The position numbers and the translations under genes are program-made. This document shows, in pieces, positions 18,628-27,762 of a stretch of DNA of 64,000 nucleotides. This DNA is from Limnobacter sp. GTDB lineage: Bacteria > Pseudomonadota > Gammaproteobacteria > Burkholderiales > Burkholderiaceae_B. Location: positions 62,001 to 126,000 of the forward strand of contig JARWZZ010000019.1 of the NCBI GenBank assembly GCA_029866125.1, read 5' to 3'. Every line of letters starts with the position of its first letter. The stretch's first letter is position 1. A model generated the notes under the pieces. It ran no database searches and was not told where the DNA came from. It saw nothing but the letters and a program-made list of their open reading frames with translations.

Positions 18628-19238
18628 AAAAGTACCTGCTGACAGGTTTGCTGATTTGGGTGCCTGTGGCTGTCACATTTTGGGTGCTTAGCGCCGTAGT
18701 GGGTTTGATGGACCAAACCCTACTGCTGTTGCCCGAGTTTTTAAGGCCAGAGTCCTCATTGGGCTTCCGCATACCCGGATTGGGCGTGTTGCTTACTTTC
18801 GGTGTGTTGTTGCTGACCGGTGTGTTTGCTGCCAATATTGTTGGGGATACACTGCTGACTTGGCTCAACAGCATGTTGCTGAAAGTGCCGTTTTTCAACT
18901 CGATTTATTCGGGCGTTAAACAGGTTTCCGACACCTTGTTGAACACCAAAGGCCAAGCTTTTCGGCAGGCAGTTTTGCTGCGGTTTCACCACGAAAGTAC
19001 TTGGTCCATTGGTTTTGTTACCGGTGATGCGCCCGAGGGCGTGGCCTCCCAGTTTGATGGCCCCGCCGTTTCCGTGTATGTGCCCACCGCCTTAAGCCCC
19101 ACGGCAGGTTATGTGGTGTTGGTGGCTGAAAAAGATTTAAAACCCTCCGGCATGACGGTGGACGAAGCAATTAAATATGTAGTGTCGATGGGCGTAGTGT
19201 CACCCCCGACAGATGAAGAAAATCCAATCCCTTTTTGA
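18624..19238 (+). CDS. DUF502 family inner-membrane protein
   Basis: A 204-residue membrane protein. Two hydrophobic helices at about residues 4-27 and 50-75 are followed by the conserved DUF502 block with [11 protein letters not shown] and a soluble domain. Function is unknown. It overlaps fmdB by 4 bp, and its end lies 13 bp before the chosen aspS start. Confidence 0.9.
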   Translation: MKKYLLTGLLIWVPVAVTFWVLSAVVGLMDQTLLLLPEFLRPESSLGFRIPGLGVLLTFGVLLLTGVFAANIVGDTLLTWLNSMLLKVPFFNSIYSGVKQVSDTLLNTKGQAFRQAVLLRFHHESTWSIGFVTGDAPEGVASQFDGPAVSVYVPTALSPTAGYVVLVAEKDLKPSGMTVDEAIKYVVSMGVVSPPTDEENPIPF

Positions 19239-19251
19239 AAAGACTAGATTC

Positions 19252-21057
19252 ATGAAAATGCGTACTGATTACTGCGGCAATATTTCGCAGGACTACTTGG
19301 GGCAAACCGTTTCACTGTGCGGCTGGGTTCAGCGTCGGCGCGACCACGGCGGGGTCATTTTCATTGACCTGCGCGACCGCGAAGGCTTGGTCCAAGTGGT
19401 GTGCGACCCGGATGTGCCCGAAATGTTTGCCACCGCAGAAACCGTTCGCAACGAGTTTTGCGTCCGCATTACAGGTTTGGTGCGTGCCCGCCCAAGCGGC
19501 ACAGAAAACGCCAACATGAAAAGCGGCGCGATCGAAATTTTGTGCCGCAATCTGGAAATTTTGAATGCGTCAGTTACGCCCCCATTCCAGCTGGACGACG
19601 ACAACCTGTCTGAAACCACACGCCTGACCCATCGCGTACTGGATTTGCGTCGCCAGCAAATGCAGAAAAACTTGATGCTGCGTTACAAAGTGGCCATGAC
19701 CATTCGTAACCATTTGGACCAACAAGGTTTCATCGACGTGGAAACACCGATGTTGACCAAAAGCACGCCTGAAGGCGCGCGCGATTATTTGGTGCCATCA
19801 CGCGTCAACGCAGGTACATTCTTCGCCTTGCCCCAGTCCCCGCAGCTGTTCAAGCAGATGTTGATGGTGGCTGGCTTTGACCGTTACTACCAAATTACCA
19901 AATGCTTCCGCGACGAAGATCTGCGTGCAGACCGTCAGCCTGAATTCACACAGGTCGACATTGAAACATCCTTCATGGATGAGCAAGAAATTCGCGACCT
20001 GTTTGAAGACATGATTCGCAAAGTATTCAAAAGCGCCTTGAACGCCGACCTGCATGCGCAGTTCCCCGTCATGGCTTACTCTGAAGCCATGCACCGCTTT
20101 GGCTCTGACAAGCCGGACATGCGCGTCAAGCTGGAATTCACCGAGCTGACCGACATCATGAAAGATGTCGATTTCAAAGTATTTTCTGGCCCAGCCAACT
20201 CCGACAATGGCCGAGTAGTGGGTTTGCGCGTACCCGGTGGTGCGGAAATTCCACGTTCAGAAATTGATGCCTACACCACCTTCGTAGCGATTTACGGTGC
20301 CAAAGGTTTGGCTTGGATCAAAGTCAACGAGCTGGCCAAAGGCCGTGAAGGTTTGCAATCCCCAATCGTCAAAAACATTCACGATGCGGCATTGAACGAA
20401 TTGCTTAAGCGCACAGGCGCGCAAGACGGCGACATCATTTTCTTTGGCGCAGACAAAGCCAAAGTGGTGAACGACGCCATCGGCGCATTGCGTTTGAAAG
20501 TGGGTCACAGCGAGTTTGGCAAAAAGCACGGCTTGGTACAAGGCCAGTGGGAGCCACTCTGGGTGGTTGATTTCCCCATGTTTGAATACGACGAAGACGG
20601 TGGTCGCTGGGTTGCCTGTCACCACCCCTTCACCAGCCCGAAAGAAGGTCACGAAGACTACCTCACCACCGACCCGGGCAAGTGTTTGGCCAAAGCCTAC
20701 GACATGGTACTCAACGGTTGGGAATTGGGCGGTGGCTCCGTGCGTATCCACAAAGAAGCCGTGCAAAGCAAAGTGTTCCGCGCTTTGAACATTGGCGAAG
20801 AAGAAGCCCAAGGCAAGTTTGGCTTCCTGCTGGATGCCCTGCAATACGGTGCGCCCCCACACGGTGGCTTGGCCTTCGGCTTGGACCGCATCGTGACCAT
20901 GATGACTGGTGCAGAAAGCATCCGTGACGTGATTGCATTCCCCAAGACACAACGCGCACAGTGCCTGTTGACTCAGGCCCCAAGCGAAGTGGACGACAAA
21001 CAGCTGCGCGAATTGCACATCCGTTTGCGTCAAACTGAAGCGAAGATTGTTTCTTGA
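19252..21057 (+). CDS. aspS: Aspartyl-tRNA synthetase
   Basis: Class IIb aminoacyl-tRNA synthetase charging tRNA-Asp, 601 residues, bacterial length with the GAD insertion. Visible are the N-terminal OB-fold anticodon domain ([20 protein letters not shown]), motif 2 ([16 protein letters not shown]) and motif 3 ([10 protein letters not shown]). The frame runs on upstream to 19213, inside the DUF502 gene. The start MKMRTDYCG at 19252 matches the usual N-terminus of the family; 19258 is the alternative. Whether the enzyme also charges tRNA-Asn cannot be judged without knowing if GatCAB is present. Confidence 0.97.
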   Translation: MKMRTDYCGNISQDYLGQTVSLCGWVQRRRDHGGVIFIDLRDREGLVQVVCDPDVPEMFATAETVRNEFCVRITGLVRARPSGTENANMKSGAIEILCRNLEILNASVTPPFQLDDDNLSETTRLTHRVLDLRRQQMQKNLMLRYKVAMTIRNHLDQQGFIDVETPMLTKSTPEGARDYLVPSRVNAGTFFALPQSPQLFKQMLMVAGFDRYYQITKCFRDEDLRADRQPEFTQVDIETSFMDEQEIRDLFEDMIRKVFKSALNADLHAQFPVMAYSEAMHRFGSDKPDMRVKLEFTELTDIMKDVDFKVFSGPANSDNGRVVGLRVPGGAEIPRSEIDAYTTFVAIYGAKGLAWIKVNELAKGREGLQSPIVKNIHDAALNELLKRTGAQDGDIIFFGADKAKVVNDAIGALRLKVGHSEFGKKHGLVQGQWEPLWVVDFPMFEYDEDGGRWVACHHPFTSPKEGHEDYLTTDPGKCLAKAYDMVLNGWELGGGSVRIHKEAVQSKVFRALNIGEEEAQGKFGFLLDALQYGAPPHGGLAFGLDRIVTMMTGAESIRDVIAFPKTQRAQCLLTQAPSEVDDKQLRELHIRLRQTEAKIVS

Positions 21058-21093
21058 TTGGACTGCAGCCGCAATGGATGTAGCAGTAGTTCG

Positions 21094-21118
21094 AAAAAAG
21101 CCCTTCGGGGCTTTTTTT
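21094..21118 (+). terminator. Rho-independent terminator after aspS
   Basis: AAAAAAGCCC, TTCG tetraloop, GGGCTTTTTTT: a textbook hairpin with T-run. The nudB start follows 20 bp later. Confidence 0.9.
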
Positions 21119-21138
21119 GTTAATTTGGAAAATTTAGC

Positions 21139-21648
21139 TTGAACAAACCCAAAAAAATCCCAATCTCTGTGCTGGTTGTTATGTACAACCCCAGCGGTCA
21201 ATTTTTGTTGATTGAGCGGGTAGACAAAGCGGGTTACTGGCAGTCAGTCACCGGCAGTTTGGACGCTTGGGATGAAGACCCCATCCACGCCGCGGTGCGT
21301 GAGTTGCAGGAAGAGACAGGGTTTAACGCAAGGGCAGATTCAAGCCTGGGTTTGAATGATTTAAGCGCCACCCAACTGTTGCAAACCCATGTGCTTAGGC
21401 CATGGCCCCACAGCGTGCAGTATGAAATTTTTGAGCATTGGCGCCACCGCTACGGCGAGGGCGTTACCCACAACACCGAGCATTGGTTTTTTGTGTGTTT
21501 GCCAGAGGGAGTGAGCCCGCAGCTTGCGCCGGGGGAACATGTGCGATTTGAATGGTTAAGTGCGCAGGAAGCGGCGGCCCGATGCTTTTCGCCCAACAAT
21601 GCAGAGGCAATATTGGCCCTTGGCAGACGTTTGCAAAAAGCAAGGTGA
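21139..21648 (+). CDS. nudB: Dihydroneopterin triphosphate diphosphatase (Nudix, NudB)
   Basis: Removes pyrophosphate from dihydroneopterin triphosphate in folate synthesis. The 169-residue protein has a Nudix box at residues 39-61: G39, E46, then R54-E55-L56-x-E58-E59-x-G61. It shows the G-x6-E spacing I associate with beta-proteobacterial NudB, one residue longer than the generic box. The TTG at 21139 is the only start before the conserved N-terminus (PISVLVVMY). Its place behind aspS is the usual one in Burkholderiales. A weaker possibility is a general NTP pyrophosphohydrolase. Confidence 0.88.
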   Translation: MNKPKKIPISVLVVMYNPSGQFLLIERVDKAGYWQSVTGSLDAWDEDPIHAAVRELQEETGFNARADSSLGLNDLSATQLLQTHVLRPWPHSVQYEIFEHWRHRYGEGVTHNTEHWFFVCLPEGVSPQLAPGEHVRFEWLSAQEAAARCFSPNNAEAILALGRRLQKAR

Positions 21649-21663
21649 CCCGTTGGCAAATAA

Positions 21664-21691
21664 AAAGCCCCTGTATTGCTACAGGGGCTTT
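21664..21691 (+). terminator. Hairpin terminator after nudB
   Basis: Perfect 12-bp inverted repeat AAAGCCCCTGTA / TACAGGGGCTTT with a 4-nt loop. It has A-runs and T-runs on opposite sides, so it can work in both directions. Confidence 0.85.
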
Positions 21692-21881
21692 GCTTGAGGT
21701 GCTTTTATAATAAGTAGATAAGGCGTCTTGTGCGTCTGAATAATTAATTAATACGATAGTTTATTTTTATGGGCTGAGTATAGATATCACCCAAATGAGG
21801 GTAAATACCTATTTAAGGTGACATCCATCGGTCAGTCGATGATTGTGATACGCTCCAAAGTCCCGGAGGGCAAAGTAAGTC

Positions 21882-22682
21882 ATGAAATTGCGCGTAGCCA
21901 CATACAATATACACAAGGGCGTGATGGGCCTGCGTCGGCCTTCCCTGACCATTCATGAGTTGCGGGACCGCCTTCATGAGCTGGATGCAGACCTTGTTTT
22001 TCTGCAAGAAGTACAAGGCCGCCACGACAAACACGCCGAAATATTCCACCATTGGCCCAACCAAGCGCAGCATGAATTTTTGTCACATGCACCAGGGGCC
22101 AGTGTGGAAGGGCTTTTGGGCCACGCCAGCCAAAAGTATTTTCATGCTTACGGAATGAACGCTGTTTACCCGCATGGGCATCACGGTAATGCGCTTTTGT
22201 CCCGGCACCCCATTGAATGGTCGGTCAATGAAGATGTGTCCGATCACCGGCTTGAGCAGCGCGGCCTTTTGCACTGCCGCGTCCAAACACCAGCAGGCCC
22301 TTTGCACACTTTGGTTGCCCACTTTGGGCTGTTCAATCGCAGCCGTCAGCGGCAAGCCGTTAAATTAATTGAGCATGCCAAGTCTCATATTCCAGATCAA
22401 ACCCCCGTCGTCATTGGTGGCGATTTCAACGACTGGCAAAGACGCTTGGGCGGTATGCTGACGCAACAGCTGGGTGTTGATGAAGTGCTGCCCCAAAAGG
22501 GACTGCTTCGCCACCTGGGCTTTGGAAGTTTTCCCAGTCGCTTACCACTTTTAGGCCTAGACCGCATGTTTGTAAAGGGATTCAAAATTCACGAGGCTAA
22601 GGTAATGACCGGCGGCATGTGGGGTAAGCTGTCTGACCATGCGCCATTCGTGGTCGATCTCGAACTCAACGGCAAGGCCTAA
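21882..22682 (+). CDS. Endonuclease/exonuclease/phosphatase (EEP) family hydrolase
   Basis: A 266-residue protein of the DNase I-like EEP fold. Visible: N-terminal TYNIHKG, metal-binding Glu in FLQEVQGRHD, GGDFNDW and C-terminal SDHAPFVVD. The substrate may be a phosphodiester of nucleic acid or lipid. The final TAA overlaps the ATG of clsB (TAATG at 22680-22684), so it is coupled to a phospholipid synthase, and this pairing hints at a lipid-related role, as inference only. No signal peptide. The 190 bp upstream, after the nudB terminator, are AT-rich and should hold the promoter. Confidence 0.88.
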   Translation: MKLRVATYNIHKGVMGLRRPSLTIHELRDRLHELDADLVFLQEVQGRHDKHAEIFHHWPNQAQHEFLSHAPGASVEGLLGHASQKYFHAYGMNAVYPHGHHGNALLSRHPIEWSVNEDVSDHRLEQRGLLHCRVQTPAGPLHTLVAHFGLFNRSRQRQAVKLIEHAKSHIPDQTPVVIGGDFNDWQRRLGGMLTQQLGVDEVLPQKGLLRHLGFGSFPSRLPLLGLDRMFVKGFKIHEAKVMTGGMWGKLSDHAPFVVDLELNGKA

Positions 22683-24043
22683 TGACCCCAGTTGGTAGCC
22701 ACAAAATTGGAGTCGCAAAGGCCCGAATCGCAAAAACCCTTGAGCAGCTCCGTTTGCAAAGCAACCCTGAGCGGGAGGGCAACCAAGTCACCTTGCTGGT
22801 CAGTGGGCAGCAGTACTTTCCGGACTTACTGCAAGCAATACAGCAAGCAAAATCTGAAATCCGCATTGAAACCTATATTTTTGCCAATGACGCAGTGGGC
22901 GAGTCCATTTGCACTGCCCTTCAAGATGCTGCAACCCGTGGCGTTAAAGTGCGCGTGGTGTTAGACGGGTTTGGTGGCGCAGCCGCGCTAGACACTTGGG
23001 TGCCCAGTTTGCGTGCTGCGGGTGTGCGGGTACGGGTGTTTAGGCCAGAGGGCTTTGTATTTAAACCCAACCCGTGGAGGCTGCGGCGCATGCACCGAAA
23101 AATTGCGGTGGTTGACCGCAGCGTGGCTTGGGTGGGCGGGATCAATTTGATTGATGACCTGAACCACGATGAAGAGCAAGTCGCGTTGAAGCGTGCCGAG
23201 CAACGAATTAAAAAAGCGCCCGTACCTGTCAACGCTGACCTGCTGCAAGCTGAGCTGGGCCCACGCTACGACTTTGCAGTCCGCTTGCAAGGCCCTATTG
23301 TGCAGGACGTTTGGAATGCAAGCGAATGGCTGTGGTGGCAAATTGGGACTGATGGCCGAGTGGCCGAAAGTGTGGATACCCCTTGGTGGAAAAAGCGCTT
23401 CAAACACATGGCCAAAGTGTTGGCGATGGAGGCTCTACATGAGCCACCAACCTCCCTTGGGCATGCAAATGCGCAGTTGGTTTTGCGGGATAATTTCCGC
23501 TTTCGCCGCAACATTGAACGCGCCTATTTGAAAGCGATTGGGCAAGCCCGCCAATCCGTGGTGATTGCCAACGCGTACTTCATACCCAGCTGGCGCTTCC
23601 GCCGGGCATTGAAAAAGGCCTGCGCACGCGGCGTCCATGTGCAGTTACTGTTGCAGGGGCAAATCGAGTACAAATTTCAGCATTACGCCACGCAGGCCAT
23701 GTACGCGGAATTTCTGGAGGAGGGCATTGAAATTTATGAGTACATGCCCAGCTTCTTGCATGCCAAAGTGGCGGTGGTGGACGATGCTTGGTCCACCGTG
23801 GGTTCCTCCAATATTGACCCTTTCAGCCTGTTGTTGGCACGCGAGGCCAATGTGATTGTTCGTGATCGTGATTTTGTGACTCAGTTGCGGGAAGAGCTAC
23901 TAAGCTCAATTCAAAATCATTCGCGGCAAGTTCAAAATCAGGCTCATCAGATGCGCCCGTGGAAGCACAGAATATACAGTTGGGCCTGCTATGGCATGTT
24001 AAGGGCCGCGGTGTTGCTGGGTGCCCTCACGGGTAGATATTAG
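22682..24043 (+). CDS. clsB: Cardiolipin synthase B (phospholipase D family)
   Basis: Transfers phosphatidyl groups to make cardiolipin at the inner membrane. The 453 residues carry two HKD motifs: HRKIAVVDRSVAWVGG in the first half and HAKVAVVDDAWSTVGSSN in the second, each His-x-Lys-x4-Asp. No N-terminal membrane helices are present, as in ClsB rather than ClsA. A short hydrophobic segment lies at the C-terminus. It starts inside the stop of the EEP gene. Just after the stop, a short imperfect direct repeat (tagctggtagatattag) leads to the next gene. Confidence 0.9.
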   Translation: MTPVGSHKIGVAKARIAKTLEQLRLQSNPEREGNQVTLLVSGQQYFPDLLQAIQQAKSEIRIETYIFANDAVGESICTALQDAATRGVKVRVVLDGFGGAAALDTWVPSLRAAGVRVRVFRPEGFVFKPNPWRLRRMHRKIAVVDRSVAWVGGINLIDDLNHDEEQVALKRAEQRIKKAPVPVNADLLQAELGPRYDFAVRLQGPIVQDVWNASEWLWWQIGTDGRVAESVDTPWWKKRFKHMAKVLAMEALHEPPTSLGHANAQLVLRDNFRFRRNIERAYLKAIGQARQSVVIANAYFIPSWRFRRALKKACARGVHVQLLLQGQIEYKFQHYATQAMYAEFLEEGIEIYEYMPSFLHAKVAVVDDAWSTVGSSNIDPFSLLLAREANVIVRDRDFVTQLREELLSSIQNHSRQVQNQAHQMRPWKHRIYSWACYGMLRAAVLLGALTGRY

Positions 24044-24087
24044 CTGGTAGATATTAGCGGGTAAATATTGAGTAGTAGGTATTAACA

Positions 24088-25077
24088 ATGAGTGATCTGG
24101 TTGTTCGCCGTCCCGAAGGGCTGTACTGCCCACAGGGGGATTTTTACATCGACCCATGGCGCAAAGTCGACAGGGCCGTGATTACCCATGCGCATGCAGA
24201 CCACGCCCGGTACGGCCACAATAACTACCTGTGCGCCAAAATTGGCGAGGGTGTACTGCGTACGCGGCTAGGCAATATTCAGTTGGACACATTGGAATAT
24301 GGTCAATCTACCGTTCACAATGGCGTCAAAATTTCGCTGCACCCTGCGGGGCATGTGCTGGGTTCAGCCCAAGTGCGTTTGGAATATCAAGGCGAGGTGT
24401 GGGTGGCCAGTGGCGATTACAAAGTCATGCCCGATTTAACTTGCACCGCATTTGAACCCGTGCAGTGCCACACCTTCATCACCGAATCCACATTCGGCTT
24501 GCCCGTGTACCGCTGGAAACCCGATGCTGATATTTACGCTGAAATTAATCAATGGTGGGCCAGCAACGCTGCGCAAGGCAAGGCCAGTATTTTGTACGGC
24601 TATTCGTTTGGAAAAGCCCAACGTTTGATTGCAGGTGTAGACCCTTCAATCGGCCCCATTGTGTGCCACAGCGCGGCCGAGGCTTTGAACCAGTCTTATC
24701 GAGAGGCTGGGGTGAAGTTGCCCGATACTCTGCTGGTCAGTGAGGTGAAAGACAAATCCATTTATTCCCGCTGTTTGGCGGTTGCGCCACCAGCTGCCAA
24801 CAGCGAAAGCTGGATGAAGCGCTTCGGTAAAAATTATTCAGATGCCTTCGCATCCGGCTGGATGGCCTTGCGGGGTGCACGTAGGCGCAGTGGGGTAGAT
24901 CGTGGTTTTATCATGTCTGACCATGCAGATTGGCCCGGCCTTGTGAAGGCCATTGCAGCAACAGGTGCCGAGCAAGTGATTGTGACGCACGGTCAAATAC
25001 CGGTGCTGGTTCGTTGGTTGCAAGAGCAGGGGCTCAATGCGCGAGCCTTCGACACTGAATATGGGGACGAAGTGTGA
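24088..25077 (+). CDS. Ligase-associated DNA exonuclease (metallo-beta-lactamase fold)
   Basis: A 329-residue nuclease of the MBL/beta-CASP-like group (TIGR04122 type). The metal site is HAHADH at 34-39, with HPAGHVLGSAQ, SGDYK, and SDHADW and THGQ near the C-terminus. In the described Pseudomonas and related clusters this Exo degrades single-stranded 5' ends and is encoded with an ATP-dependent ligase, an Lhr-core helicase and a phosphoesterase. Here it overlaps the ligase gene by 4 bp (GTGA at 25074-25077). It should act in DNA-damage repair in the cytoplasm. Confidence 0.9.
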   Translation: MSDLVVRRPEGLYCPQGDFYIDPWRKVDRAVITHAHADHARYGHNNYLCAKIGEGVLRTRLGNIQLDTLEYGQSTVHNGVKISLHPAGHVLGSAQVRLEYQGEVWVASGDYKVMPDLTCTAFEPVQCHTFITESTFGLPVYRWKPDADIYAEINQWWASNAAQGKASILYGYSFGKAQRLIAGVDPSIGPIVCHSAAEALNQSYREAGVKLPDTLLVSEVKDKSIYSRCLAVAPPAANSESWMKRFGKNYSDAFASGWMALRGARRRSGVDRGFIMSDHADWPGLVKAIAATGAEQVIVTHGQIPVLVRWLQEQGLNARAFDTEYGDEV

Positions 25078-26840
25078 AAGACTTTGTAGCCCTATTCAAT
25101 GAGCTGGACGAGTCCACTTCCACCACCCACAAAGTGGCGGTGATGGCGGATTACTTCAAGCGCACATCCGCCGAGGATGCGGCATGGGCTGCGTACTTTC
25201 TGGCGGGTGGTAAACCCAAGCGCACTGTGCCCACCAAAGCACTGCGTGAAGTCACTTTGCAAATTACCGGTTTGCCAGATTGGATGTTTGAGGAATGCTA
25301 TCAGGCTGTGGGTGATTTGGCAGAAACCATTGCCTTGCTGATTCCCGAGGCCTCTCAAGCTGGGTTGGGTGAGACTGCAAATGCAAACGCACGTGGCCTG
25401 AGTTATTGGATGACCGAACGTATTTTGCCGCTGAGGGCGATGGAGGAGGAAAGCCGCCTACAAGCAGTCATGCAGTGTTGGACCGAGCTTTCACGCGATG
25501 AGCGTTTTTTATTTGTAAAGCTGGTGGGCGGTGGTTTGCGAGTGGGCGTTAGCAAGTTGTTGGTAACCCGTGCTTTGGCGCAAAGTGCAGGCGTGGATGC
25601 CAAAACAATTGCTACCCGTATGATGGGTTATCAAGACGCCAAAACCATGCCCACAGCCGAGCGTTATTTGCAAATTGTTGCACCTGAGCTTAAGGCTGAG
25701 GTTTCGACTGAGTTTTTGACTGAATCGCTGATTGATGGTCAACCTGGTCCTTTTTTCTTGGCTCACCCCTTGCAAAGCCCAGTTGAAACTTTGGGCTCAG
25801 TGGACGATTGGCTGGTCGAATGGAAGTTTGACGGCATTCGGGCCCAAGTGGTCAAAGACCAAGGGCAGGTGTGGATTTGGTCGCGCGGGGAGGAGCTGAT
25901 TTCAGAGCAGTTTCCCGAACTGGTGCAGGCATTTTCCACATGGCCAGATGGGGTTACGCTGGATGGTGAAATTCTGGTTTGGCTAGATACAGCACCCGCT
26001 GGGTTTAATGCCCTTCAAGCCCGATTGAACCGCAAGGTGGTGGGTAAAAAATTGTTGCAGGACAATCCGGCTGTGTTTATGGCCTACGACTTGTTGCGTG
26101 TTAATTCCAGCCTGATTACACAGCAAGCACAATTGCAGCGCCGTGCACAGCTAGAAAGTTTTGTTGATTTCTATGCAGCCCAGTCCATTTACCTGAATGT
26201 GAGTCGATTCAAAATTTCCCAACGAGTTATTGCAGGCTCATGGGGTGAGCTTGAATCCATACGTCAAAAAAGCCGCGAGCTGGGTGTAGAAGGGTTTATG
26301 CTCAAGCATGCCCAATCCCGCTATGGGGTGGGGCGCACCAAAGCAGACGGTATTTGGTGGAAGTGGAAGATCGACCCGATGACCATCGACTGTGTGCTGG
26401 TGTACGCACAAAGCGGGCATGGGCGGCGTGCGAGCTTGTACACCGATTACACCTTTGCAGTGTGGGATCGCCCGCCCATCAGCAAAGATGAGCTTGAGGC
26501 TGTGTTGCAAGCCATTGAGAAAGGCGAAAAGGCAGATGAATCCTCCGCACGCGGTTTGCCCCGGTTGGTGCCATTTGCCAAAGCCTACTCGGGCCTGACT
26601 GATGAAGAATTCAAGCGCGTAGACTTTGAAATTAGAAAGAACACCGTGGACAAGTTTGGCCCCGTTCGCACCGTAAAGCCCACGCTGGTTTTTGAATTGG
26701 GCTTTGAGGCAATTGCCCGCTCAAACCGCCACAAAAGCGGAGTGGCGGTTCGTTTTCCGCGTATGCTCAGAATCCGTGACGACAAGCCTTTGATGCAGGC
26801 TGACAGTCTTGCCCAATTGGAGGCTTTGTTGCAGTCATGA
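25074..26840 (+). CDS. Ligase-associated ATP-dependent DNA ligase
   Basis: A 588-residue ATP-dependent ligase of the cluster-associated type (TIGR04120). The adenylated lysine is K251 in motif I KFDGIR. DGEILVW, VEGFMLKHAQSRY and WWKWKID correspond to later nucleotidyltransferase motifs, followed by an OB-fold domain. The N-terminal 230 residues form the helical DNA-binding domain. Bacteria use NAD-dependent LigA for replication, so this ligase is an accessory repair enzyme. It starts with GTG overlapping the exonuclease stop, and its own stop overlaps the DUF429 start (ATGA at 26837), giving a tightly coupled three-gene run. Confidence 0.93.
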   Translation: MKDFVALFNELDESTSTTHKVAVMADYFKRTSAEDAAWAAYFLAGGKPKRTVPTKALREVTLQITGLPDWMFEECYQAVGDLAETIALLIPEASQAGLGETANANARGLSYWMTERILPLRAMEEESRLQAVMQCWTELSRDERFLFVKLVGGGLRVGVSKLLVTRALAQSAGVDAKTIATRMMGYQDAKTMPTAERYLQIVAPELKAEVSTEFLTESLIDGQPGPFFLAHPLQSPVETLGSVDDWLVEWKFDGIRAQVVKDQGQVWIWSRGEELISEQFPELVQAFSTWPDGVTLDGEILVWLDTAPAGFNALQARLNRKVVGKKLLQDNPAVFMAYDLLRVNSSLITQQAQLQRRAQLESFVDFYAAQSIYLNVSRFKISQRVIAGSWGELESIRQKSRELGVEGFMLKHAQSRYGVGRTKADGIWWKWKIDPMTIDCVLVYAQSGHGRRASLYTDYTFAVWDRPPISKDELEAVLQAIEKGEKADESSARGLPRLVPFAKAYSGLTDEEFKRVDFEIRKNTVDKFGPVRTVKPTLVFELGFEAIARSNRHKSGVAVRFPRMLRIRDDKPLMQADSLAQLEALLQS

Positions 26841-27679
26841 AGTTGATCGGAATCGATTTTTCCAGCGCACCCACCAAAAAGAAACCCATCGCGATTGCCT
26901 ATGCCGAGTGGCAGGCTGACAAGGTGGTGTTAACCGGTTTGAAGTCCCTGATCCGTGTGGACGATTTCACCGCGCTCCTTAAAACTGAGCAGAATTACAT
27001 TTCCGCGATTGACATGCCATTCGGATTGGCCCGTGAGTTGGTGGAAGGCATGAAGTGGCCGGGTGCTGGCATCACCAACGAGCGTGCTTGGGCCGATTTA
27101 ATGCGCTTTTATGCCAGCTTGACCCGTGATGAAGTGCGCGCTGTTTTTCGCGCATGGTGTGATGCCCGGCCTGTGGGCAAAAAGTTTGCTCACCGTGCTT
27201 GTGACAAACCGGCGGGGTCTTCGCCATCCATGAAGTGGGTCAACCCCCCTGTGGCTTTGATGCTGCATGCGGGTGTGCCTTGTTTGCAAGAGGCGGGTGT
27301 GCACATACCCGGTATGCAAATTGGCGACCCCACCCGAATTGCAATCGAGGCCTACCCCGGCTTTTTGGCGCGGCAAGTGCTAAACCGTCAAAGCTACAAA
27401 AGCGACGACCCCAAGAAAGAGTCGCCTGACCGCCGCATGGCCCGTTCAGAACTGTTGTGTGCCATGGAAGAGGGCATGCTGCTGGGTATCCGCGTGGTGA
27501 TGCCCCGCTACATCAAAGCGGAGTTGTTGGAAGATGCCAAGGCCGACCATTTGGACGCAGCCCTGTGCGCGCTGGTGGCGGGTTGGTGCCAGAAAAGGGC
27601 TGAATCAAATTACGGCTTACCGCCCAATTTAGACCCAGTGGAAGGGTGGATCGCCCCTGTGCCGTGGAAGAAGGGCTGA
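26837..27679 (+). CDS. DUF429 family protein, predicted RNase H-like nuclease
   Basis: A 280-residue protein beginning MKLIGIDFSS, the Asp-containing first strand of the RNase H-like fold seen in DUF429, with a second acidic motif SAIDMPFGL and a late DHLDAALCA motif. DUF429 proteins are predicted nucleases of unknown substrate. Overlap with the ligase gene by 4 bp suggests it joined the DNA-repair operon and may process ends or hybrids for the ligase. It is not one of the four usual members of this cluster. No terminator is evident in the 83 bp that follow. Confidence 0.85.
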   Translation: MKLIGIDFSSAPTKKKPIAIAYAEWQADKVVLTGLKSLIRVDDFTALLKTEQNYISAIDMPFGLARELVEGMKWPGAGITNERAWADLMRFYASLTRDEVRAVFRAWCDARPVGKKFAHRACDKPAGSSPSMKWVNPPVALMLHAGVPCLQEAGVHIPGMQIGDPTRIAIEAYPGFLARQVLNRQSYKSDDPKKESPDRRMARSELLCAMEEGMLLGIRVVMPRYIKAELLEDAKADHLDAALCALVAGWCQKRAESNYGLPPNLDPVEGWIAPVPWKKG

Positions 27680-27762
27680 CTGTCTCTATTCTGCTGCGCT
27701 GCTAAAGGAACTTTGCATAGAGTTGGGGTTACTAAAAGAGATAAGCATTTTTTTTGGGGGTC

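Noticed and set aside
20257-21201. 314-residue minus-strand reading frame across aspS
   Set aside because: It lies fully antisense to the well-supported aspartyl-tRNA synthetase gene, has no ribosome site, and its His/Val/Phe-heavy composition is typical of an antisense shadow.
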